A stretch of 64,000 nt of DNA from Bacteroidota bacterium (GCA_016868585.1 VGGR01000002.1:1-64000); one strand, 5' to 3'; positions 35,109-45,056 are shown, numbered from the stretch's first letter. Numbers and translations are program-made. The notes: generated from the sequence alone by a model not told the origin.

Positions 35109-38063
35109 ATGCGAAAAAGCCTAAACTTCTTAGCTTCTTCATTTGCGGTATTATTCATTTCCTTTTCTGCTTTTGCTCAACAAGTATCAGTCAAGGGTTC
35201 GGTGATAAACCAAGCATCTAAAGAGGCTATTCCAGCTGTTTCTGTATTAGTTAAGGGTACAGCTCAAGGAACATACACGAATAGTGATGGTCGATTTACC
35301 ATAACGGTTTCCAAACTTCCCGTAACACTCGTTTTTAGTTCTATTGGATTTTCCGACCAGGAAGTGAAAGTAAGCTCTACAGCTGATTTGTCAATTTCGC
35401 TGCAAGTAAATGAATCGCTTGGGCAGGAAGTGGTGGTATCCGCTACCAGAACGCCTACCCGTTTATTGGAGTCGCCAGTTACAGTGGAGCGTTTAAGTTC
35501 AACTGCTCTGCGCAACGTTGCTGCACCAAATTATTACGAAGCAATTGGTAATCTGAAAGGTGTTGACGTACACACTGCTAGTTTAACTTTCCGTACCATT
35601 ACAACTCGAGGATTTGTGAGCAGCGGTAATACGCGTCTGAATCAACTGATGGACGGTATGGATAACCAAGCTCCCGGTTTGAACTTTTCCGCGGGTAGCT
35701 TGGTAGGACCCGCTGATTTAGATGTAGAAAGCGTAGAGGTACTCTCCGGAGCTTCTTCTGCACTGTATGGTTCGGGTGGTATGAACGGAACAGTTCTCAT
35801 CAACACTAAGAATCCATTTAAGTACCAAGGATTTAGTTATAATATCAAGCAGGGCATAATGCATGTTGATCAGAAGCAACGTGCTGCAGCACCATTCTAT
35901 GACTGGTCTTTTCGCTGGGCTAAGGCCTATAAAAATAAATTGGCCATAAAATTAGCCGCTTCAATGGTCAAAGCATCTGATTGGGAAGCAGAAGATTATC
36001 GCAATAAAACCCAGATTGGTATTTTGAGTGCCGTTGTACCCGGTAATCGCACCAGCCATCCCGACTTCAATGGCATCAACATGTATGGTGATGAGACAGC
36101 TGCCAACATGAATGCCTTTGCCAGTTTTGTCCAAGGGTCAATTCGCGGGGGTATTCTGGGAGCTACTGGTGGAGCGCTTGATGTAGTAACTCTACTCAAT
36201 GCTTACTATGGTGCTATTGGCAACCCTCGTTATCCTACGGAGTTGCAACGCCAAGGTTTTTATGCATTCCCTTTTTTCCCGCCTGCTGTTTTAGGTGCAA
36301 TTAACAGCCCTCAATTAAGGCCTTTGATTGATCAGATGTACCCTTTCTATAATGGACTGAAGAATAATTATTTTGGAGGAGCCACTGTTTCTCGTACCGG
36401 TTATGAGGAGCAAGCATTAGTAGATTACAATACTTTGAATGTTCGCTTCAATGGGGGCATTCATTATAAATTCACCGACAAACTTGAATTCTCTTTGAAT
36501 AGTTATATCGGTACTGGTACAACTGTTTACACAGGTTCTGATCGTTATTCACTGAAGAACTTCAGTATGGGCCAGCATAAATTAGAGCTGCGTCACAAAA
36601 ACTGGTTTATTCGTGGATATACTTCACAAGAGAATGCCGGCAAATCTTATAACGCAACTGCATTGGGTGCTTTCTTAAATGAGGCTGCAAGTCCAAGTAG
36701 CAGTTGGTTCCCTTTATACATTGGTACGTTCTCAGAGGGTCGTCGTTTGAATGGGGCAGTAGCAAGCGATTTTGTACTTCACCAGACTGCCAGGACGTCA
36801 GCTGACGCTAGACGTTTGATGATAGGAACAAAAGCATTCGAAGATGCAAAGAACCGTATCCTATCAACACCTATTAGCAAGGGTGGGGCTTTATTTTTAG
36901 ATAAAACAGATTACTACTCGGCAGAAACACAGTTGAATATTTCAGACATGGGCGGTTTCTCGGATAAAGTAGAGCTCATAACTGGAGCCAGCTGGAGACA
37001 GTGGGTTTTAAATTCTCAAGGAACACTTTTTGCTGATACCGCACAATTGATTCGTGTAAACGAATATGGTGGCTACTTGCAAATGAAGAAAAGCTTGCTC
37101 GATGGGGGATTAACATTAACTGCATCAGGACGCTTTGATAAGCAAACAAATTTTAAGGGTCGGTTTACCCCACGTTTTTCTGCTTTAATCAAATTGGCGA
37201 AAGAGAACTTCTTGCGCTTATCTTACCAGACTGCCTATCGTTTCCCAACCAATCAAAACCAATACATCAGTTTAGTGACCGGTTCTGGGGTTTTGATGGG
37301 TTGCTTGCCTCAGTTCCAGGATTACTATAAATTGAATTCTACCCGTCCAGGTTATACAGCTGCAAGTGTGCTCTCTTATCGATCGGGTACTTTGGGTGAT
37401 TCAAGCCGCTTGGTTCGTGGACGATTCCAGCCTGTAAAGCCTGAGACAGTTAAGTCTTATGAAGTGGGATATAAAGGTGTAATTGGCAAGAAATTGTTGA
37501 TTGATGCCTACTACTATTTTAGCCGTTACGAAGGCTTTTTAGCGGGTTTTGCGCTTGCGCAATCTCGCACTGGTGCAAATTCAGATTTATATTCTCCTTT
37601 TACAAGTACTAACCTATCCTACGTTCAAAACTCTACTGACCCGGTTACTTCTACAGGTTGGGGTGTTGGTTTTGAGTATCAGTGGGTAAGAAAATATGTG
37701 GTTTACGGAAACGTATTCTCTGACAAATTGCAGGATGTTGAAGCCGGTGTTGTTTCTTACTTCAATGCGCCTAAATACCGTGTGAACATAGGTATGCGTA
37801 ATGAGAATGTATACAAGAATGTTGGTTTCAATGTAGTCTACAAATGGCAAGATCGTAATTATTACGAAGGAACCTTTGTTACTGGTACACTTCCTGCATT
37901 TGGATGGTGGGATGCACAGTTTACCTATCGTCCTCCACAGCATCCAAAGAGCACTTTCCGTGTTGGTGGAACCAATATTGCCAACAACTATCAGCGCACT
38001 GGTTTTGGAAGCCCATATGTTGGCGGCTTGTATTATGTTAGTTATGGATATAACTTGTTCTAA
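35109..38063 (+). CDS. TonB-dependent outer-membrane receptor
   Basis: 984 residues from an ATG at 35109 that opens a clear signal peptide (LNFLASSFAVLFISFSAFAQ); in-frame starts at 35067 and 34974 would put residues before the signal and look wrong. Next come a CarboxypepD_reg-like domain (SVKGSVINQASKEAIPAVSV), a plug domain (VVVSATRTPTRLLESPVTV, VESVEVLSGASSALYGSGG) and a long beta-barrel. The last strand ends in VSYGYNLF, as expected for an outer-membrane barrel. There is no SusD partner and the ligand is unknown. A strong terminator follows. Confidence 0.92.
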   Translation: MRKSLNFLASSFAVLFISFSAFAQQVSVKGSVINQASKEAIPAVSVLVKGTAQGTYTNSDGRFTITVSKLPVTLVFSSIGFSDQEVKVSSTADLSISLQVNESLGQEVVVSATRTPTRLLESPVTVERLSSTALRNVAAPNYYEAIGNLKGVDVHTASLTFRTITTRGFVSSGNTRLNQLMDGMDNQAPGLNFSAGSLVGPADLDVESVEVLSGASSALYGSGGMNGTVLINTKNPFKYQGFSYNIKQGIMHVDQKQRAAAPFYDWSFRWAKAYKNKLAIKLAASMVKASDWEAEDYRNKTQIGILSAVVPGNRTSHPDFNGINMYGDETAANMNAFASFVQGSIRGGILGATGGALDVVTLLNAYYGAIGNPRYPTELQRQGFYAFPFFPPAVLGAINSPQLRPLIDQMYPFYNGLKNNYFGGATVSRTGYEEQALVDYNTLNVRFNGGIHYKFTDKLEFSLNSYIGTGTTVYTGSDRYSLKNFSMGQHKLELRHKNWFIRGYTSQENAGKSYNATALGAFLNEAASPSSSWFPLYIGTFSEGRRLNGAVASDFVLHQTARTSADARRLMIGTKAFEDAKNRILSTPISKGGALFLDKTDYYSAETQLNISDMGGFSDKVELITGASWRQWVLNSQGTLFADTAQLIRVNEYGGYLQMKKSLLDGGLTLTASGRFDKQTNFKGRFTPRFSALIKLAKENFLRLSYQTAYRFPTNQNQYISLVTGSGVLMGCLPQFQDYYKLNSTRPGYTAASVLSYRSGTLGDSSRLVRGRFQPVKPETVKSYEVGYKGVIGKKLLIDAYYYFSRYEGFLAGFALAQSRTGANSDLYSPFTSTNLSYVQNSTDPVTSTGWGVGFEYQWVRKYVVYGNVFSDKLQDVEAGVVSYFNAPKYRVNIGMRNENVYKNVGFNVVYKWQDRNYYEGTFVTGTLPAFGWWDAQFTYRPPQHPKSTFRVGGTNIANNYQRTGFGSPYVGGLYYVSYGYNLF

Positions 38064-38106
38064 TTGTTATAAAGCAGTTAGTTAATTACTGGGTTTATGT
38101 ATTCAG

Positions 38107-38133
38107 GTCCCGCCAAACGGCGGGACTTTTTTT
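38107..38133 (+). terminator. Rho-independent terminator after the TonB receptor gene
   Basis: GTCCCGCC-AAAC-GGCGGGAC is a perfect eight-pair GC-rich stem followed by a run of seven T. Confidence 0.92.
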
Positions 38134-38134
38134 A

Positions 38135-38163
38135 TTTGTTGCCTCACAAATCGTTTAATTTAG
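38135..38163 (+). promoter_or_regulatory. Possible promoter for holA
   Basis: TTTG (38135-38138) and TAATTTAG (38156-38163, seven of eight positions... differing from TAnnTTTG only at the third T) are separated by 17 bases. The predicted transcription start coincides with the GTG start of holA, suggesting a leaderless message. Confidence 0.4.
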
Positions 38164-38167
38164 CGCT

Positions 38168-39181
38168 GTGGATGTAGCCAGTATTTTAAAGGAATGGTCC
38201 AAGAAGCAATTCTGCCCTTTTTATTGGCTGGAAGGGGAGGAGAATTATTTTATTGATCAGCTCTGTAATGCAGCAGAAAAAAGCATCTTAACTCCAGAGG
38301 AGTCCGCTTTTAATTGTACAATATTTTATGGTCGGGACACATCCTGGGCCGAGGTCATGAATCAATGTCGGCGATATCCCATGTTTGCAGAGCGTCAGGT
38401 GGTAATGCTTAAAGAAGCACAACAGCTAAAAGACATTGAAAAATTAGAATCCTATTTTGAACAGCCTCTTTCCTCTACTATCCTGATAGTTGCGTACAAA
38501 GAAAAAAAGTTGGATAACAGGAAAAAAATGGCTCGCTTGATCAAGGAGAAGGGCAGGTATATTTCATTCAAAAAACTAAATGAAAAGGATATTGCAAGTT
38601 GGGTGGAACAACGGCTATCAAAGAACCAACTTATCATTACGCCAAGGGCCCTGCTGTTGATGGTGGACCATCTGGGGAGTGATCTTTGTAGGATTGAACA
38701 GGAAATTGATAAACTTCAATTGAATTGTAGGACGGGAGTGGTAATTGATGAAGAAGCTATTGAGCGATTTGTTGGGGTGAGCAAGGATTTCAATGTTTTT
38801 GAATTACAGCAAGCAGTGGCTCAAAAAGATTTTTCAAAGGCGTTTAGCATTATCCAGTATTTCAAACAAAACCCAAAAGCTGCCCCCCTCCAACTGGTCC
38901 TGCCGCTTCTGTATAGTTTTTTTTCCAAAGTATATATGCTATTTGGTGTTGATACTGCCGATGAGCGTTCATTAGCAGCCCAACTGGGAATACCCCCCTT
39001 TTCAATACGCAATTATAAAGAGGCGGCTCGATTATACGGATATCAAGGTACTGAGCTCACGCTTTTATTATTACATCAATATAATCTTAAAGCTGTAGGC
39101 GTAGGAGCTCCTGCAACAGAAGATGCCGCGTTGTTGAAAGAGCTGGTTTTTAAAATGACTACTAATCAGGGAATATTATAA
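38168..39181 (+). CDS. holA: DNA polymerase III delta subunit
   Basis: HolA is the clamp-loader wrench that opens the sliding clamp. The 337-residue protein starts with GTG (MDVASILKEWSKKQ); the ATG four bases later is out of frame and meets a stop at once. The family N-terminus CPFYWLEGEENYFIDQLCN, then YPMFAERQVVMLKEAQQL, and the C-terminal collar region with ELQQAVAQKDFSKAFSII and FSIRNYKEAARLYG fit. It ends overlapping the convergent ribF end by six bases. Confidence 0.9.
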   Translation: MDVASILKEWSKKQFCPFYWLEGEENYFIDQLCNAAEKSILTPEESAFNCTIFYGRDTSWAEVMNQCRRYPMFAERQVVMLKEAQQLKDIEKLESYFEQPLSSTILIVAYKEKKLDNRKKMARLIKEKGRYISFKKLNEKDIASWVEQRLSKNQLIITPRALLLMVDHLGSDLCRIEQEIDKLQLNCRTGVVIDEEAIERFVGVSKDFNVFELQQAVAQKDFSKAFSIIQYFKQNPKAAPLQLVLPLLYSFFSKVYMLFGVDTADERSLAAQLGIPPFSIRNYKEAARLYGYQGTELTLLLLHQYNLKAVGVGAPATEDAALLKELVFKMTTNQGIL

Positions 39182-40105
39182 AATTTGTAAGCTCCGTTGT
39201 TTGTCCTTGCCTAGTTGCTCAATGAGATCTGCCAATGAATTATATTTCTCTTCTTCCCGTAGGTAAGCAATCATATGTACTTCCAGAACTTGGTCATAAA
39301 TTTCTTGATCAAAATCAAAAATATTTACTTCAATAACCCTGCTTTTCCCGTCTAATGTAGGACGAAACCCTATGCTCATCATTCCTTTATAGAGGTGATC
39401 AGCACCGGTTAGTTTTGCAAATACTGCATAGATTCCATTCCCTGGGATAATTTTCTCTGGATCTTCAATCTTTAGATTTGCGGTAGGGTAACCAAGCGTT
39501 CTTCCAATTTTTTTACCGTGTACAACAGTGCCGCTAAAGAAAAAGGGGTAACCTAACAATTTATTGGCGTCTGTAATGTTGGCATGGGAAAGATGTTCGC
39601 GAATTTTCGAAGAGCTGATGGTAATATCTTCCACTAATTTTCTGGAAATTTCTTCTATGTTATAACCAAACTGCGCTGCTTTAGAACTTAGCAAGGCATA
39701 GTTGCCTTGTCTGTTTCTGCCAAATTGATGGTCATGACCAACAATAATTGTGTGGGGCTTAAAATAGGCGACTAAAAAATCCTCTATGTACTCAGTGGCA
39801 GAGAGATTGGCAAATTTTTCAGTGAATGGCACTACCACAAGATGATCAATCCCTTCCTTTTCCAGTAATTGTTTTCTCTCTTCGAGTGTATTTAATAATC
39901 GGATGCCCAGTATGGCAGAGCTGACTATTTTTCTGGGATGTGGGTCAAAGGTAATTAATACCATTTCGCCTTTTACCGATGCTGCGGTACGCTTAAGTGC
40001 ATGTAAAACCTCTTTGTGCCCATTGTGAACACCATCGAAAGTTCCAATGGTTATCACTGCCTTATTAAAAGCGGGAAGCTGATCTAATGAAGTATGTATT
40101 TGCAT
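39176..40105 (-). CDS. ribF: Bifunctional riboflavin kinase/FAD synthetase
   Basis: RibF phosphorylates riboflavin to FMN and adenylates FMN to FAD. The 309-residue protein has the nucleotidyltransferase domain first (TIGTFDGVHNGHKEVLHAL, VGHDHQFGRNRQGN, ISSSKIREHL) and the kinase domain last (GTVVHGKKIGRTLGYPTANL, GNGIYAVF). FAD made here would serve sdhA among others. A promoter box at 40114-40121 lies eight bases upstream of the ATG. Confidence 0.95.
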   Translation of the reverse strand: MQIHTSLDQLPAFNKAVITIGTFDGVHNGHKEVLHALKRTAASVKGEMVLITFDPHPRKIVSSAILGIRLLNTLEERKQLLEKEGIDHLVVVPFTEKFANLSATEYIEDFLVAYFKPHTIIVGHDHQFGRNRQGNYALLSSKAAQFGYNIEEISRKLVEDITISSSKIREHLSHANITDANKLLGYPFFFSGTVVHGKKIGRTLGYPTANLKIEDPEKIIPGNGIYAVFAKLTGADHLYKGMMSIGFRPTLDGKSRVIEVNIFDFDQEIYDQVLEVHMIAYLREEEKYNSLADLIEQLGKDKQRSLQIL

Positions 40106-40113
40106 TTGGATTG

Positions 40114-40121
40114 CAAAGATA
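40114..40121 (-). promoter_or_regulatory. -7 promoter box for ribF
   Basis: Minus-strand TATCTTTG fits TAnnTTTG and lies eight bases before the ATG, so the leader would be only a few bases. Confidence 0.5.
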
Positions 40122-40136
40122 GTGGTACCAACTCAG

Positions 40137-40167
40137 TTGACCGAACCAGAAGGAATCAGTAAGTTTG
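40137..40167 (+). promoter_or_regulatory. Promoter for purM; decides the start
   Basis: TTG (40137-40139) and an exact -7 box TAAGTTTG (40160-40167) are 20 bases apart. The box contains a TTG that could otherwise be taken as a start at 40165, so the ATG at 40174 is the real one. The leader is very short. Confidence 0.5.
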
Positions 40168-40173
40168 CGACAC

Positions 40174-41343
40174 ATGTCACGTTACGCTAAAAGAGGTGTC
40201 TCTGCTCAAAAAGAGGATGTTCATGCTGCTGTTAAACAGCTGAGCCATGGGCTATACCCGAATTCATTTTGTAAAGTATATCCGGATTTTCTGTGCAATG
40301 ATGATAAGTGGGTGTCCATTATGCACGCAGACGGGGCAGGCACAAAGTCAATTTTAGCTTATTTGTATTGGCGCGAAACGGGGGATCTCTCTGTTTGGGG
40401 GGGGGTTGCACAAGATGCCATTGTGATGAACCTGGACGACCTGCTTTGTGTGGGTGTTACTTCTTCTCTTCTTTTCTCCTCTACCATTGATCGAAATAAA
40501 AAGCTGATACCCGGCGAAGTTTTGACTGCTATCATAGACGGTACCCGTTCTTTTTTTGATCAAATGAGACTGCATGGTGTAAACATCCAATTTATGGGTG
40601 GTGAAACAGCAGATGTAGGTGATCTGGTTCGTACTATCGCTATCAATGGAACAATGGCAGCCCGATGGCCCAAAGCTAATTTGATCACCAACGAGAAAAT
40701 TCAGCCAGGAAATGTGATCGTGGGGTTAGCGGGTTTTGGTCAGGCCTCCTATGAGCGCGCCTACAATAGCGGAATTGCCAGTAATGGTCTCACCAGCGCC
40801 CGACATGATTTATTGAATAATACCTACCGGGATAATTACCCAGAATCATGGGATCCTTCATTGGAAACCGATGTAGCTTACACTGGCCCCTATACGCTTA
40901 ACAGTGAAATTGTTGACCAGGGATATCAGTATACCCTTGGGCAATTATTGTTAAGCCCCACCCGGACCTTTGCTCCCCTGCTAAAAGAGATACTTGCGCA
41001 AATTCCTGATGCGGTAAACGGGCTTATCCATTGCAGTGGTGGTGGGCAAACAAAATGTTTAAAGTACTTGCCGGGAAATTTCAAGGTCATTAAAGACAAT
41101 CTTTTCACTCCCCCGGTAATATTTAGATTGATCCAGGAATCTAGCGGGTCTGATTTACGAGAGATGATGCAAGTATTCAATATGGGGACCAGACTTGAAA
41201 TTTACGCAAACCCCCGTCATGCACAAACCATTATTGATATTGCAGCTTCCTATGGTGTTGCCGCACAAATCATTGGTCGGGTAGAAGAGGGGCTAAAAAA
41301 AGAATTGCACATCCAACATGAAAACCAGTTGCTGGTATTTTGA
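40174..41343 (+). CDS. purM: Phosphoribosylformylglycinamidine cyclo-ligase (AIR synthase)
   Basis: 389 residues starting MSRYAKRGVSAQKEDVHAAV. Motifs of the PurM/ThiL fold are present: MHADGAGTKSILAYLYW, VAQDAIVMNLDDLLCVG (metal and nucleotide), FMGGETADVGDLVRTI, and the C-terminal GLIHCSGGGQTK and FNMGTRLEIY. The enzyme closes the imidazole ring to make aminoimidazole ribonucleotide in purine synthesis. This is the longer Bacteroidota form of AIR synthase. It is divergent from ribF. Confidence 0.93.
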   Translation: MSRYAKRGVSAQKEDVHAAVKQLSHGLYPNSFCKVYPDFLCNDDKWVSIMHADGAGTKSILAYLYWRETGDLSVWGGVAQDAIVMNLDDLLCVGVTSSLLFSSTIDRNKKLIPGEVLTAIIDGTRSFFDQMRLHGVNIQFMGGETADVGDLVRTIAINGTMAARWPKANLITNEKIQPGNVIVGLAGFGQASYERAYNSGIASNGLTSARHDLLNNTYRDNYPESWDPSLETDVAYTGPYTLNSEIVDQGYQYTLGQLLLSPTRTFAPLLKEILAQIPDAVNGLIHCSGGGQTKCLKYLPGNFKVIKDNLFTPPVIFRLIQESSGSDLREMMQVFNMGTRLEIYANPRHAQTIIDIAASYGVAAQIIGRVEEGLKKELHIQHENQLLVF

Positions 41344-41383
41344 CACTCATTTTCCTTTTTAGTAATTTGTAATAAATCCAACT

Positions 41384-42070
41384 ATGGCCGATTCTATAAT
41401 AACGTTGAACAACGTGAATATCTATCAGGGTTCATCCCTTGTGTTACTGGATGTGAACTTGACAGTAAATAAAGGTGAATTTGTATACCTGGTTGGTAAA
41501 ACCGGAACTGGTAAATCTTCCCTTTTAAAAACGCTTTACGGCGAACTATCTCTGGTGGAAGGGGCGGGCACCGTGGCGGGTTTTGATCTAAAAGAATTAG
41601 ACTGGAAACGCGTCCCTTTTTTACGAAGAACACTTGGGGTGGTATTTCAGGATTTCCAACTATTGACGGATCGTAATGTCAATGAGAATTTAAAGTTTGT
41701 GCTAAAGGCTACCGGTTGGACTGATGAGCGTTTGATGAATGAAAAGATTGCCGATGTATTGGATAAAGTAGGATTGAAGTCTAAAGGGTTTAAAATGCCA
41801 TTTGAATTAAGCGGTGGTGAGCAGCAACGTATTGATATTGCAAGGGCTTTATTGAACTCTCCCAAGCTGATTTTAGCAGATGAGCCAACGGGTAATCTGG
41901 ATCCGGAAACATCAGATGAGATTATGAAACTGTTGTTTCACATCAGTCGTGATTACAATACAGCTGTTGTCATGGCCACCCATGACTATATTGTTGTTCA
42001 AAAATTCCCAGCTAGAATGATACGCACTGGACAGGGTAGAGTAGAGGAGCTAGCCTCTATTCACCTGTAA
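41384..42070 (+). CDS. ABC transporter ATP-binding protein, FtsE-like
   Basis: 228 residues. Walker [18 protein letters not shown]-loop [15 protein letters not shown], signature [16 protein letters not shown] and Walker [17 protein letters not shown] are all intact. The [10 protein letters not shown] region and size are those of FtsE, which with FtsX governs peptidoglycan hydrolases at division. No ftsX gene adjoins it, so the symbol is withheld; a LolD-type ATPase is the alternative. It is convergent with the receptor gene at 42082. Confidence 0.88.
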   Translation: MADSIITLNNVNIYQGSSLVLLDVNLTVNKGEFVYLVGKTGTGKSSLLKTLYGELSLVEGAGTVAGFDLKELDWKRVPFLRRTLGVVFQDFQLLTDRNVNENLKFVLKATGWTDERLMNEKIADVLDKVGLKSKGFKMPFELSGGEQQRIDIARALLNSPKLILADEPTGNLDPETSDEIMKLLFHISRDYNTAVVMATHDYIVVQKFPARMIRTGQGRVEELASIHL

Positions 42071-42081
42071 AATACCTATTC

Positions 42082-44724
42082 TTATAGGTTCATATTTTCC
42101 ATACCCTCTCCCATTAATTTGGTGCTTTTTCGTTTGAATAAATTAGGGTCAAACTTTCCAAATCGCCAATTAATATTTAGCCTGAGTAATTGTGGGTCTC
42201 TTCTTCTGAAAACATCTTGTACAAACAAGGAGGATGCTGAGTAAATCTGTTGACGTCTTGTTCGTAATACATCATTCATATTAAGCGAAATACTGGTCTG
42301 TTTATTTTTTCCTAACTCAAAGCGTATGGCGGCATCTATAAAATAGTTTGCTTTTTGATACCCTTGTGCTGCACTGGCCTGGCCCCACATGCCACCTCCC
42401 CACATGCCACCTCCGCCACCGGCCCAACGACCGCCGCCGCTACTACCGCTACCCCCTGGGGGAAGCACTGATTTGGATTGATATTCTCCGGAAAGCTGAA
42501 GCGTGATGTTTTTGGGAAGTTTATAAATATTATTGAGTTTAATCTGATAACTCACAAAAGGGTCAATCGCGTTTTCAAAATTAGAAGCCAGCCGAATAGC
42601 TGAAGTAAATAAATTAAAATTGCTGGTCAAATCCCACTGGTTATTAATTTTTGTTTTTGCTACTAATTCAGCTCCTGTTACATAGCTAGAATTTGCATTT
42701 ATAAATGTATTAATCAGCACCTCTTTTCCAGTGATGGGATTGGTTTCATTATCTTGGTAGCGAGTAATCAAATTGTCTGTATGCTTGAAATAGATTGAAC
42801 CAAGTAGATTATTTTTATTTGAATATGTTTTTTGGTAGGAGAGTTCAAATGAATTGGTGAATTCCGGAATTAAACCAGGATTCCCTCTACTAAGGTTCAG
42901 CGAATCTGCATAATCGGTGAAAGGATATAGCTGGAAAAAATTTGGACGATTTATTTTTCGGGTATAATTAAGTTGCAGTTCAGCATTCTTTTTTAGCTTG
43001 TTGCTAATAAAAAGACTGGGGAAAAGGCTTACGGGAAATGCTATTGAAAATTCTTCATTTCTGTCAGGTAAGAAACCATTGTAATCCGATCGTTCTGCGC
43101 GTAGTCCAATTTGATAGCCAAAATTGCTAACCTGTTTGGAAAGGGTGGCATACGCCGCAAATACATTATCGTCACTTGTGTAGTTCACTGACAAACTTGG
43201 AATTTGAATGGTGCCAGTTGAAGTTTTAATAAAAAAATTGTTCTTATTATCAACGGTCCTCCATTGACCACGTAACCCCGTTTCTATCTTAACCTTATCG
43301 GATAAGGGGAGGGTGTAATCAGTTTGAATTACAACAGTAGTGTTGTCACCTGATCCTGCTTGAAGTTGATCTTGAATTTTGACAAAGGAGCTTAATGGGG
43401 TGGTGTAATAAGCAGTGCGAATCTCGTTGCTATTTTCGCTCTTACTTACATATTGTGTAAAGTCGATGGACCATTCTTCACCTGCTCGTGGAAATAAATG
43501 CTTAAAACTGGCACTTGATCCTGCGAAATTAAATTCGAGGGGCGAATTAGAAAAACGGTCATTATATGATCTTATGCTAGGGGTATAGATTGAGTCTATT
43601 GTACTGTAACTATCGTTGGTGAGCGTAAATTTACCGCCTCCTTTATTTACCGCAATAGAGAATGTGTTGCGATTATCTATGAAATAGTCAAAACCTCCCC
43701 TGAAAAATCGGAAGTTGCCCTTAGAAATACTACTGTCTTCTTGTTTTAAAAAAGTGTTGGGGTTTGCAATGAGCGTAGTTCGTTCAGTGTTTCCTGCACT
43801 GATCGACTTACGCATATTATAGTTCAAGAGGCCAAAAAAATTGAGTTTATTCTGTCTAACATTAAAGTCTGCTCCGCCACCCACCCGTGCTCGGGAATCA
43901 ATATTGGTACGAATGTTGCCGCTGTAGCCTACTCGTTTATTTTTTTTGAGAATAATATTCAGGATGCCGGCGGTACCACCTGAGGCATCAAATTTCGCTG
44001 AAGGGTTGGTGATAATTTCCACGCTTTCAATCGCATCCGCTGGTATTTGGTCTAAACTTAATACGGTGGGTCGTCCATCTACAAATAATTGCGGGGCATT
44101 ATTACGCATGGTAACATTTCCATCCAGGTCAACATTAATAGAAGGAACATTACGCATCACATCAACAGCAGTTCCACCTGCGGAAACTATATTTCGGTCT
44201 ACACTAAAAACCTTTCGATCAATTCCAAGTTTTAATCCACCCGTGCTGGCACTGACGGTTACGTTTTCAAGTGTTTTTTCTGCAATATTTATTTTGATAT
44301 TACCAAGATCTTTATCAAGCGCAGCAAGCATGGCAGTAAAATCAGTATTTCCAGCTGTGGGGATTTTAAGATCAAAGCCAATGGTTTGTTCGATGGTCTT
44401 ATAACCCACCACATTGATGCGAAGCTTGAATTGCCCAAAAACAGGTATATTTTCAAGTCGGAACTCGCCGTTGGCGCGTGTTAACATGCCTGCTATAACA
44501 ACATCTTTTCGCTTTTTGGATAGGGTATCCAGCTTGTTCTGTAATAATAGAACCGATGCTAGTTCAATAGGCTTTCCGGTTGAAGATTCCAGCACCTTGC
44601 CGTAAAAGCTTCCGTTGGGGATCTGACGATTATTTGCGCCACCTCGTGCTATAGAAACAGGTGGTTGTGCATCAGCCGTTACAAAAGCAAAAAAACTTAA
44701 TAAAAGGAAAAAACGACTTAGCAT
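42082..44724 (-). CDS. TonB-dependent receptor-like outer-membrane beta-barrel protein
   Basis: 880 residues from ATG 44724, which starts a signal peptide (FFLLLSFFAFVTADAQ); an ATG at 44781 would add 19 charged residues before it. A carboxypeptidase-like domain (GSFYGKVLESSTGKPIELAS) is followed by a plug (VDVMRNVPSINVDLDGNVTM, ESVEIITNPSAKFDASGGTAG) and an OMP_b-brl_3-type barrel. Near the C-terminus (about 42370-42470) is a Gly-, Met- and Trp-rich insert with tandem GGMW units, probably an external loop. Ligand unknown; no SusD neighbour. Confidence 0.88.
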   Translation of the reverse strand: MLSRFFLLLSFFAFVTADAQPPVSIARGGANNRQIPNGSFYGKVLESSTGKPIELASVLLLQNKLDTLSKKRKDVVIAGMLTRANGEFRLENIPVFGQFKLRINVVGYKTIEQTIGFDLKIPTAGNTDFTAMLAALDKDLGNIKINIAEKTLENVTVSASTGGLKLGIDRKVFSVDRNIVSAGGTAVDVMRNVPSINVDLDGNVTMRNNAPQLFVDGRPTVLSLDQIPADAIESVEIITNPSAKFDASGGTAGILNIILKKNKRVGYSGNIRTNIDSRARVGGGADFNVRQNKLNFFGLLNYNMRKSISAGNTERTTLIANPNTFLKQEDSSISKGNFRFFRGGFDYFIDNRNTFSIAVNKGGGKFTLTNDSYSTIDSIYTPSIRSYNDRFSNSPLEFNFAGSSASFKHLFPRAGEEWSIDFTQYVSKSENSNEIRTAYYTTPLSSFVKIQDQLQAGSGDNTTVVIQTDYTLPLSDKVKIETGLRGQWRTVDNKNNFFIKTSTGTIQIPSLSVNYTSDDNVFAAYATLSKQVSNFGYQIGLRAERSDYNGFLPDRNEEFSIAFPVSLFPSLFISNKLKKNAELQLNYTRKINRPNFFQLYPFTDYADSLNLSRGNPGLIPEFTNSFELSYQKTYSNKNNLLGSIYFKHTDNLITRYQDNETNPITGKEVLINTFINANSSYVTGAELVAKTKINNQWDLTSNFNLFTSAIRLASNFENAIDPFVSYQIKLNNIYKLPKNITLQLSGEYQSKSVLPPGGSGSSGGGRWAGGGGGMWGGGMWGQASAAQGYQKANYFIDAAIRFELGKNKQTSISLNMNDVLRTRRQQIYSASSLFVQDVFRRRDPQLLRLNINWRFGKFDPNLFKRKSTKLMGEGMENMNL

Positions 44725-44855
44725 GCTACTATTTTGATTATTAAACGAGTAAGTTGTAATACGCTTGCGGATGGGTTTCATCGATTATTTAAACGGTTGA
44801 TAAGGTATATGAGAGGTGATTGTTCAACCCAAAACTTGTATTAGGGTGTTTTATT

Positions 44856-44882
44856 AAAAAAAACCTCGTGGGAAGACGAGGT
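44856..44882 (-). terminator. Rho-independent terminator after tRNA-His
   Basis: On the minus strand ACCTCGT-CTTCCC-ACGAGGT forms a seven-pair stem followed by an eight-base T run (A run 44856-44863 on the plus strand). It starts within a few bases of the tRNA 3' end. Confidence 0.9.
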
Positions 44883-44886
44883 GGTG

Positions 44887-44961
44887 GGTGGCTAACCGGG
44901 CTCGAACCGGCGACCCTCAGAACCACAATCTGATGCTCTAACCAACTGAGCTATAGCCACC
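44887..44961 (-). tRNA. tRNA-His (anticodon GTG)
   Basis: Minus-strand acceptor stem GTGGCTA pairs with TAGCCAC; the extra G-1 (base 44961) opposite C73 (44887) is the histidine identity pair. The D arm is GCTC-AGTTGGTTA-GAGC, the anticodon arm TCAGA-TTGTGGT-TCTGA with anticodon GTG, and the T arm CCGG-TTCGAGC-CCGG type. CCA is not encoded, unlike tRNA-Pro at 8261. A terminator follows directly. Confidence 0.96.
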
Positions 44962-45005
44962 ACGTGTCCTGTTAATCTTCAACTGGTGAAGAGGTTAAGG
45001 ACTTG

Positions 45006-45034
45006 CAAAATTAGGTAAAAACCAGCTTCTCAAA
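45006..45034 (-). promoter_or_regulatory. Promoter of tRNA-His
   Basis: On the minus strand TTTG (45031-45034) and TAATTTTG (45006-45013) are 17 bases apart, matching both Bacteroidota elements. The leader before the mature tRNA is about 40 bases. Confidence 0.6.
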
Positions 45035-45056
45035 AAAATAGGATCTCATTTTACGT

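Noticed and set aside
40165-40173. TTG start for purM
   Set aside because: The TTG lies inside an exact -7 promoter box; the ATG at 40174 fits the family N-terminus.
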